Source: Neisseria meningitidis
GTDB taxonomy: Bacteria; Pseudomonadota; Gammaproteobacteria; Burkholderiales; Neisseriaceae
Direction of reading: 5' to 3'
Assembly (NCBI RefSeq): GCF_900638555.1
Contig: NZ_LR134525.1
Location: forward strand, 1,178,001 to 1,242,000
Length of the DNA stretch: 64,000 bases
Under the pieces are notes generated by a model. The model was not told where the DNA came from and made no database searches. It saw only the letters and a program-made list of their open reading frames with translations. The position numbers were made by a program, and so were the translations under genes. This document shows, one piece after another, positions 57,937-64,000 of this stretch. Within the stretch, counting starts at the first letter, position 1; every line of letters starts with the position of its first letter.

Positions 57937-58428
57937 ATGAACACAACCCGACTGCCGACCGCCCTCGTCTTGGGCTGCCTCTGCGCCGCCGCTTCTGCCG
58001 CCGACAACAGCATCATGACAAAAGGGCAAAAAGTGTACGAATCCAACTGCGTCGCCTGCCACGGCAAAAAGGGCGAAGGCCGCGGAACCATGTTTCCGCC
58101 GCTCTACCGCTCCGACTTCATCATGAAAAAACCGCAGGTGCTGCTGCACAGCATGGTCAAAGGCATCAACGGTACAATCAAAGTCAACGGCAAAACCTAC
58201 AACGGATTCATGCCCGCCACTGCCATCAGCGATGCGGACATTGCCGCCGTCGCCACTTATATCATGAACGCCTTTGACAACGGCGGCGGAAGCGTTACCG
58301 AAAAAGACGTAAAACAGGCAAAAAACAAAAAAAAAACTAAACAGACAAAATGCCGTCTGAAACCGGCAATCCGGCTTCAGACGGCATTCAAATCAAACCT
58401 TTCTAACGCGGTACTTTCAGCCCCATAG
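57937..58428 (+). CDS. Periplasmic class I cytochrome c with a readthrough tail
   Basis: The protein has a signal peptide (MNTTRLPTALVLGCLCAAASA), the haem site CVACH (ESNCVACHGKKGEG) and an axial methionine candidate in GFMPATAISDADIAAVATYI, a cytochrome c5/c555-like domain of about 105 residues. It should carry electrons in the periplasm. The last 30 codons run through an A10 tract (58327-58336) and both arms of the DUS hairpin. With 8 or 11 A residues the frame would stop at NKKN or NKKKN. The tail therefore looks like a frameshift product. Confidence 0.85.
   Translation: MNTTRLPTALVLGCLCAAASAADNSIMTKGQKVYESNCVACHGKKGEGRGTMFPPLYRSDFIMKKPQVLLHSMVKGINGTIKVNGKTYNGFMPATAISDADIAAVATYIMNAFDNGGGSVTEKDVKQAKNKKKTKQTKCRLKPAIRLQTAFKSNLSNAVLSAP
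58350..58387 (+). terminator. DUS hairpin inside the extended cytochrome c frame
   Basis: ATGCCGTCTGAA and TTCAGACGGCAT with a 14-base loop lie 13 bases after the A10 tract. Its normal place would be beyond the cytochrome stop. Confidence 0.6.
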
Positions 58429-59520
58429 ACCCGATATTGCCGTCCCCGTCAACCTCCTTCGCGGTCAGCATAAAGCCGCCGATGTCAATACGGCCGCACT
58501 CGACCGGCTCCTGACTGTCGGAACGCTTATCGAAAAGCTCGGCAAGGCTCAAACCCTCTTCGCCCGCTTCCAGCCTCAAACCGTAAGCAAGTGCCAAATC
58601 GTCCGAACGTGCTGCCGGCGAAACGACAAACTCGCCGAAGAAATCAAAATGCTCACGGACACCGATATCCGTCTCGGTAACGTATTTCGACATTTTATAG
58701 TGAACTAAATTTAAACCAGTACGGCGTTGCCTCGCCTTAGCTCAAAGAGAACGATTCTCTAAGGTGCTGAAGCACCAAGTGAATCGGTTCCGTACTATTT
58801 GTACTGTCTGCGGCTCGCCGCCTTGTCCTGATTTAAATTTAATCCACTATATCGACCTTGCCGTCGGGCAGGATGTACCACGCCAAATCCCCGCCTGAAG
58901 CACGGTGTCGGACTGCATTTCTATTCGGATGCCGTTGCGTATCAATGCGAAACAGCGTGCGCCAAACGAATCGGAAATCGGTTCGACCGTATCGGGATGG
59001 TGTCCCTCCGCTTCAGATTCGGCAACCACTTTAAACGCCGACATTCTGACAATTTCCTTTTTCGCCAGCCAAATATCATGCGTATCTTTCGGTTCGGGCT
59101 TGTTGGGCATGGCAACCTTCAACAGCCGCGCCATCACAGGAATCGTCATTCCCCGAATCAGCAGCGACAGCACCACCACGGCAAACGCCACATCAAACAG
59201 CAGGTGCGAATTGGGAACGCCCGTTACCGGCGGCATCATCACCGGCGAAATCGGCACGGCTCCGCCAAACCCAACCAACTGATATACGCCTTTTCACGCA
59301 GGCTGTAATTGAATTTCCACAAACCGCCGAACACTGCCGGCGGACGCGCGACCAGCATCAGGAACGCCGCAATCGCCAAGGCTTCCGCCGCCCCGTCCAA
59401 CACGTTGGCAGGAGAAACCAGCAGCAAAGGCATTCCCAAACGTGCGGACAAAGTGGTCGAAACCACGCTCAGAAACAACAGTGCGCCACCCGGCAGGAAC
59501 AGACTGCCCATCCAATCCAC
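58403..59520 (-). pseudogene. cvrA: Decayed CvrA/NhaP2-type potassium/proton antiporter, split by a Correia element
   Basis: Three minus-strand pieces belong to one CPA1 antiporter with RCK_C and CorC_HlyC tails. The N-terminus ([21 protein letters not shown]) jumps to a late membrane region ([25 protein letters not shown]), so about 250 residues are missing. A frameshift precedes [16 protein letters not shown], and another precedes WYILPDGKVD. A CREE at 58696-58851 then separates VD from KMSKYVTE. The pieces cannot make a working transporter. The last fragment (58403-58693) ends DGDGNIGSMGLKV. Confidence 0.85.
58696..58851. mobile_element. Correia element, full length (156 bp), inside the antiporter gene
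   Basis: TATAGTGGATTAAATTTAAA and TATAGTGAACTAAATTTAAA ends (one arm changed) enclose the standard core with CTCAAAGAGAACGATTCTC. It sits at a TA in the coding sequence, and removing it with one TA joins GTCGA and TAAAATG in frame. Confidence 0.93.
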
Positions 59521-59715
59521 GCTAACGATTCTCCCTTAAAATTCATTAAATTAAAATCGAAAGACTGTAACACGGCATTTTCTTTTCACGAAACTTTACT
59601 TCACGTCCGCCACAGCGTTCAGACGGCATTTTCCTGTTTCATGCCGCCTGAAACCGCCCAAATCCGCGTTCTCCTATATAATGTCGGACTTTGCGCCGCA
59701 TTTCAGGATTCTTTA

Positions 59716-60442
59716 ATGGCATTTGCCTCACTATTTACCCTGCCGGACGACATCACCGCCGTTTTGGACGATGTTGCCCTGATGACCAAAGCCGCCGCAA
59801 AGAAAACCGCCGGCATGGTCGGCGACGATTTGGCACCCGATGCCAACCGGGTTACGGGCGTATCGGCAGAACGCGAGTTGCCGATTGTTTGGTCGATGGC
59901 GAAAGGTTCTTTTTCCAACAAGCCGGTTTTGGTACCTGCGGCTCTGCTGCTTTCCACCTTCCTGCCGCAACTCATTACGCCGCTTTTGACGGCAGGCGGG
60001 ATTTATCTGTGCTTTGAAGGCGTGGAAAAGCTGCTGCACAAGTTTCTGCACCGACATGACGCGCTCGCTCGTGATGGCGGCAATCGGCATCGGCATGACT
60101 GTTTTGGTGTACGGAATCGTCGCCGTCATCGTCAAACTCGACGACTTAGGCATGCTGCTGATGCGCCGCCCACAAACCTTTTCGCGCAGTTTGGGGCAAA
60201 TGCTGACTGCCTTTATGCCTTGCTTTATGCGCGGTTTGAGCGTGGTCGGCACGCTTGCCATGTTTCTTATCGGCGGCGTACTGGTCGCCCACAACCTCGG
60301 CCTTCTGCACGATTTCCTGCACGCGCAACACTGGGACGCTGGCTGGGCGGAGTACTTCGCCAACCTCGTTGTCGGGCTGCTTTCCGGTTCGATTGCCTGC
60401 GCCCCCGCCTTGCCGCTGATGAATCGTTTCGGCAGGCATTGA
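59716..60442 (+). pseudogene. Decayed DUF808 (YedI-like) membrane protein gene
   Basis: The first frame reads [33 protein letters not shown] and [14 protein letters not shown], matching the start of DUF808 proteins (about 300 residues). It then leaves the family. Another frame takes over at about 60055 with [21 protein letters not shown] and [13 protein letters not shown], the C-terminal half. About 75-80 residues between are missing relative to E. coli YedI, so a deletion with a frame change has broken the gene. Confidence 0.85.
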
Positions 60443-60460
60443 TTTCTTTTTCAAATACCG

Positions 60461-60489
60461 ATGCCGTTTGAAAGATGTTCAGACGGTAT
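60461..60489. terminator. Degenerate DUS pair upstream of lnt
   Basis: ATGCCGTTTGAA and TTCAGACGGTAT each differ from the DUS by one base. They lie between the DUF808 remnant and lnt. Confidence 0.4.
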
Positions 60490-60510
60490 CTTCCGAACAG
60501 ACAGATGAAT

Positions 60511-62049
60511 ATGGTTTCCAAACTGGACAAATACTGGCAGCACCCCGCCCTCTACTGGCCTTTGCTCATCCTTTTTGCCGCCGCCACCCCCTTTACCTTC
60601 GCACCCTACTACCACTTTTGGCTGATGCCCTTGATTTTCGGTGCCTTCGTCCGCCTCATCGAACTGCGTCCGCGTTTTGCTGTCTCTTCCGCCTACCTGT
60701 TCGGCCTGACCGCATACACGACACAGTTCTACTGGATACACACCGCCCTGCACGACGTTTCCGGCCTGCCCGACCTCTATGCCGTACCGCTGACCTTCCT
60801 ACTCCCCGCCTACCTTGCCCTTTATCCGGCACTGTGTTTCTGGCTGTGGAAAAAATTTACCCTGCCTCGGGGCATAAAAATCGGTTTGGTACTGCCCATC
60901 CTGTGGACACTGACCGAGTTTGCCCGCGAACGTTTCCTGACCGGATTCGGCTGGGGCGCAATCGGCTACTCCCAAATCACCCCGGACAGCCCGCTCGCCG
61001 GCTTTGCCCCATTTGGCGGCATCCACATGGTTACACTGGCAACCGCCTTTCTCGGTGTCTGGCTGGTTTTGGCGAGTGATAACACCGCACGTTCGGGCAA
61101 ACGCCTGCTTCCAATTATCCTGATTGCCGCCCTGCTTGCCGCAGGCTACACCGCCCGACAAACCGACTTCACCCGCCCCGACGGCAGCCGCAGCACCGTC
61201 GCCCTGCTTCAAGGCAACATCGACCAAACCCTCAAATGGCGTGAAGACCAAGTCATCCCGACCATACAGAAATATTACGAACAGGTCGGCAAAACCACTG
61301 CCGACATCGTCATCCTGCCCGAAACCGCCATCCCCGTCATGCGCCAAAACCTGCCGGAAAACATACTGGCAAAATTTGCCGAACAGGCGCAAAACAACGG
61401 CAGCGCGCTCGCCGTCGGCATCAGCCAATACACTTCGGACGGCAACGGTTACGAAAACGCCGTCATCAACCTGACCGGTTATCAGGAAAACAATCAGGAC
61501 GGCATCCCCTACTACGCCAAAAACCACCTCGTCCCCTTCGGCGAATACAAACCGCTGCCCTTCCTGACCACGCCGCTTTACAAAATGATGAATATGCCCC
61601 TTTCCGACTTCCGCAAAGGCGGCGGTAAGCAATCCGCCCTGCTGATGAAAAACCAAAAAATCGCCTTCAACATCTGTTACGAAGACGGATTCGGCGACGA
61701 ACTGATTGCCGCCGCCAAAGATGCCACACTGCTTGCCAATGCCAGCAATATGGCGTGGTACGGAAAATCCAACGCCATGTACCAGCACCTCCAACAATCG
61801 CAGGCGCGGGCTATGGAACTCGGACGCTATATGGTCCGTGCCACCAACACCGGCGCAACCGCCATCATCTCCCCCAAAGGCAACATCATCGCCCAAGCCC
61901 AACCCGATACGGAAACCGTATTGGAAGGACACATCAAAGGCTATGTCGGCGAAACGCCCTATATGAAAACCGGCAGTTCATGGTGGTTGATGGGCATATT
62001 GACCCTAGCCGCACTGATTCTTTTCATCTTCCGAAACAAAGAACACTGA
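60511..62049 (+). CDS. lnt: Apolipoprotein N-acyltransferase
   Basis: Lnt adds the third acyl chain to lipoproteins in the inner membrane. The 512-residue protein has about seven N-terminal membrane spans, a periplasmic nitrilase-like domain with the catalytic E (VILPETAIPV), K (YAKNHLVPFGEY) and C (FNICYEDGF), and a final membrane span (WLMGILTLAALILFIF). The ATG two codons upstream (60505) is an alternative start. An intrinsic terminator follows. Confidence 0.96.
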   Translation: MVSKLDKYWQHPALYWPLLILFAAATPFTFAPYYHFWLMPLIFGAFVRLIELRPRFAVSSAYLFGLTAYTTQFYWIHTALHDVSGLPDLYAVPLTFLLPAYLALYPALCFWLWKKFTLPRGIKIGLVLPILWTLTEFARERFLTGFGWGAIGYSQITPDSPLAGFAPFGGIHMVTLATAFLGVWLVLASDNTARSGKRLLPIILIAALLAAGYTARQTDFTRPDGSRSTVALLQGNIDQTLKWREDQVIPTIQKYYEQVGKTTADIVILPETAIPVMRQNLPENILAKFAEQAQNNGSALAVGISQYTSDGNGYENAVINLTGYQENNQDGIPYYAKNHLVPFGEYKPLPFLTTPLYKMMNMPLSDFRKGGGKQSALLMKNQKIAFNICYEDGFGDELIAAAKDATLLANASNMAWYGKSNAMYQHLQQSQARAMELGRYMVRATNTGATAIISPKGNIIAQAQPDTETVLEGHIKGYVGETPYMKTGSSWWLMGILTLAALILFIFRNKEH

Positions 62050-62056
62050 TACCTGC

Positions 62057-62085
62057 ACAGCCCGTCCAGACGGGCTGTCTTTTTT
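62057..62085 (+). terminator. Intrinsic terminator after lnt
   Basis: ACAGCCCGTC and CGGGCTGT form a stem of about 8 bp followed by CTTTTTT, a few bases past the lnt stop. Confidence 0.8.
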
Positions 62086-62096
62086 CAAACCGGCTG

Positions 62097-62125
62097 TTTA
62101 CATACAACTACGTATGTAATATAAT
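62097..62125 (+). promoter_or_regulatory. Strong sigma-70-like promoter upstream of rpoH
   Basis: TTTACA (62097-62102) and TATAAT (62120-62125) are spaced exactly 17 bp apart. The spacer contains the inverted repeat ACATAC...GTATGT, a possible operator. The leader to the rpoH start would be about 180 bases. Confidence 0.7.
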
Positions 62126-62312
62126 TCCGAAATCGGATTGAGCCATCAGGTTTACAAAATCAATCAAACCTGCCTTACAAAATTTTCCTGTCTTTCAAAC
62201 CTTAGCGCATATCTCCTGCCAAACATACAAAATACAAGCCAAGCAGTGATATACTGCATCCCAACACAGCAAACCGCCGATACGCAGTTTCAGCCGAAAG
62301 GAAATGCCCCAA

Positions 62313-63176
62313 ATGAATAACGCTTTCGCATTACCCGCCATCCAAAGCGGCAACGGCAGCCTCGAACAATACATCCACACCGTCAACAGCATCCCGATGC
62401 TGTCCCAGGAAGAAGAAACCCGCCTCGCCGAACGCCGGATAAAGGGCGACCTCAACGCCGCCAAACAACTCATCCTGTCCCACCTGCGCGTCGTCGTTTC
62501 CATCGCGCGCGGCTATGACGGCTACGGGCTGAATCAGGCAGACCTGATTCAGGAAGGCAATATCGGACTGATGAAGGCGGTCAAACGCTACGAGCCAGGT
62601 CGAGGCGCGCGTCTGTTTTCATTTGCCGTACACTGGATTAAAGCCGAAATCCACGAGTTTATTTTGAGAAACTGGCGTTTGGTTCGCGTTGCCACCACCA
62701 AACCGCAACGCAAGCTGTTTTTCAATTTACGCAGTATGCGTAAAAACCTCAACGCCCTGTCTCCCAAAGAGGCACAAGACATCGCCGACGATTTGGGTGT
62801 CAAACTTTCCGAAGTTCTGGAAATGGAACAGCGCATGACGGGACACGACATCGCCATCATGGCAGACAACAGCGACGACGAGGACAGTTTCGCCCCCATC
62901 GACTGGCTTGCCGACCACGATTCCGAACCGAGCCGACAACTATCGAAACAGGCGCATTACGCCCTGCAAACAGAAGGTTTACAAAACGCTTTGGCGCAAC
63001 TGGATGACAGGAGCCGCCGTATTGTGGAAAGCCGCTGGCTTCAAGACGACGGCGGGCTGACGCTGCACCAGCTTGCTGCAGAATACGGCGTCTCTGCCGA
63101 GCGCATCCGCCAGATTGAAGCAAAAGCCATGCAGAAACTGCGTGGTTTCCTGACCGAAGAAGCCGAAGCGGTTTGA
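62313..63176 (+). CDS. rpoH: RNA polymerase sigma-32 factor
   Basis: RpoH directs heat-shock transcription. The 287-residue protein has region 2 (ILSHLRVVVSIARGYDGYGLNQADLIQEGNIGLM in parts), the sigma-32-specific RpoH box QRKLFFNLRSMR and region 4 LHQLAAEYGVSAERIRQIE. AAAGGA lies too near the first ATG (62304) but 10 bases before the second (62313), so the start is MNNAFALPAI. A terminator follows. Confidence 0.97.
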   Translation: MNNAFALPAIQSGNGSLEQYIHTVNSIPMLSQEEETRLAERRIKGDLNAAKQLILSHLRVVVSIARGYDGYGLNQADLIQEGNIGLMKAVKRYEPGRGARLFSFAVHWIKAEIHEFILRNWRLVRVATTKPQRKLFFNLRSMRKNLNALSPKEAQDIADDLGVKLSEVLEMEQRMTGHDIAIMADNSDDEDSFAPIDWLADHDSEPSRQLSKQAHYALQTEGLQNALAQLDDRSRRIVESRWLQDDGGLTLHQLAAEYGVSAERIRQIEAKAMQKLRGFLTEEAEAV

Positions 63177-63190
63177 AATAGACATAATTA

Positions 63191-63226
63191 AACACCCGAC
63201 AAGCCGGTTTGTCGGGTGTTTTTTTA
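63191..63226 (+). terminator. Intrinsic terminator after rpoH
   Basis: AACACCCGAC and GTCGGGTGTT form a 10-bp stem with a 10-base loop followed by seven T residues, 14 bases past the rpoH stop. Confidence 0.9.
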
Positions 63227-63368
63227 TAATAGAAACCCCAATGAGGCTTGTGTATCGTGCTGTACACGATTTTATCCGTCCACGCCGTTGCAATTGCCGA
63301 AATCAAAAAGCAGACATGCACCAGACACTGCCGCATCAGCTGCTTTTCCGACAGATTGGCGGAATTGA

Positions 63369-63523
63369 TATAGTGGATTAACAAAAATCAGGACAAGGCG
63401 GCGAAGCCGCAGACAGTACAAATAGTACGGAACCGATTCACTTGGTGCTTCAGCACCTTAGAGAATCGTTCTCTTTGAGCTAAGGCGAGGCAACGCCGTA
63501 CTGGTTTTGGTTAATCCACTATA
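63369..63523. mobile_element. Correia element, full length (155 bp), upstream of yicC
   Basis: TATAGTGGATTAACAAAAA ends (one arm reads GGTTTTGGTTAATCC, with one changed base) and the full core are present. It ends 139 bases before the yicC start. The rest of the gap 63227-63662 shows no gene. Confidence 0.92.
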
Positions 63524-63662
63524 CATTTCCCTTCCTTGCAGCAACAAAAGAGCGTGATTCCAATCTGCCGCTGCAAAACCTTCAATTTTTCACACCCGAA
63601 AACGCTTGCCGCCATACAGATGTGATATATTGATTCCATTTTAACGGGCTTCGGAGAACGAC

Positions 63663-64000
63663 ATGAGCAGCGGAAATATCCACATCCACAGCATGACCGG
63701 CTTTGCCAACGCGGCGGCAGAGTGCGGCAGCAAACGCATCAACCTCGACATCCGCGCCGTCAACCACCGCTTTTTGGACATTCAAATCAGGATGCCGGAT
63801 GATTTGCGCTATTTGGAAAGCGGTATCCGCGAGAAAATTTCATCCCATATCGCGCGCGGCAAAGTCGAATGCAAAATCCAAATTCAAGATACGGAAAACA
63901 GCAGACAGTCCTTGGAACTCAACTCGGATTTGGTGAACCAGCTTGCCGAAATCAACAAAAACCTCCGCAAGCATCACGATTTGGCAAAACTGGGCGTTGC
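63663..64000 (+). CDS. yicC: YicC-family endoribonuclease, N-terminal part
   Basis: The gene runs off the right edge after about 112 codons. It starts MSSGNIHIHSMTGFANAAAE, with GGAGAA 7 bases before the ATG. HSMTGFA and AVNHRFLDIQIRMP and SSHIARGKVECKI are the YicC N-terminal signature. YicC proteins are RNases that act with PNPase on small RNAs. The pnp and hfq genes are also in the window, though not adjacent. Confidence 0.92.
   Translation, partial: MSSGNIHIHSMTGFANAAAECGSKRINLDIRAVNHRFLDIQIRMPDDLRYLESGIREKISSHIARGKVECKIQIQDTENSRQSLELNSDLVNQLAEINKNLRKHHDLAKLGV

Noticed and set aside
59641..60471. A single intact 276-codon gene in place of the DUF808 pseudogene
   Set aside because: The second half of that frame is Arg/His-rich and unlike any membrane protein, while the family C-terminus continues in another frame.

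Overview
The window is chromosomal DNA of a Neisseria of the meningitidis/gonorrhoeae/lactamica group, most likely N. meningitidis. Three things point there: dozens of copies of the 12-base DNA uptake sequence ATGCCGTCTGAA (DUS), often as inverted pairs behind genes; ten Correia repeat-enclosed elements (CREE, 105-156 bp, TATAGTGG...CCACTATA ends, one nested inside another); and gene content and order (hemDXY-hemE-radA, pilZ-holB-pilT2, thrS-infC-rpmI-rplT-pheS/pheT-ihfA). The species call is inference; no strain can be named.

Layout. 0.2-10.5 kb, mostly minus strand: radA (cut by the edge), hemE, hemY, hemX, hemD, upp, grxD, a DUF333 remnant, tatD, pilZ, holB and the pilus ATPase pilT2. 10.7-14.5 kb, plus strand: mtnN, lepA, lepB. 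14.6-24.3 kb: a DMT transporter, cysK, dapF, a small lipoprotein, a SafE-like membrane protein, pnp, purC, an rmlD-like reductase. 24.3-33.9 kb: small redox proteins (grx, bfd), xerD, bcp, a PBP7-type endopeptidase, hfq, folK, a Fur-box gene, ubiE and mnmC. 33.9-34.9 kb is a repeat-rich gap (CREE, a 181-bp AT-rich element, a 16-copy heptamer) followed by tRNA-Glu and tRNA-Arg. 35-45.6 kb, minus strand: recN, scpB, rbgA, the ptsN-hprK-rapZ cluster, ubiA-ubiC, bioA-bioD, fxsA. 45.9-55.4 kb, minus strand: thrS-infC-rpmI-rplT-pheS-[accessory cassette]-pheT-ihfA-merR and a tRNA-Val. 55.5-64 kb, mostly plus strand: tgt, hemH, a cytochrome c, two decayed genes (a CvrA/NhaP2-type antiporter and a DUF808 protein), lnt, rpoH and the start of yicC.

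Most of the window is housekeeping: haem synthesis (hemD, hemX, hemY, hemE, hemH), translation, ubiquinone (ubiA, ubiC, ubiE), biotin, cell envelope (lepB, lnt, dapF, PBP) and RNA metabolism (pnp, hfq, rapZ). The striking accessory part is an AT-rich, DUS-free insertion between pheS and pheT (about 48.96-50.66 kb). It encodes an ABC/OLD-type ATPase translationally coupled to a 172-residue protein with a PD-(D/E)XK-like nuclease signature, preceded by a 35-codon hydrophobic ORF. This gap is a known exchange site in Neisseria (a 'minimal mobile element'), and the cassette looks like a candidate two-gene defence system. Other points of note are a CREE inserted into a CREE, a CREE that splits the antiporter gene and whose removal restores the local frame, an A10 tract that makes a cytochrome c read through its own terminator, an AUC start codon on infC, and a Fur-box promoter before a split-barrel protein.
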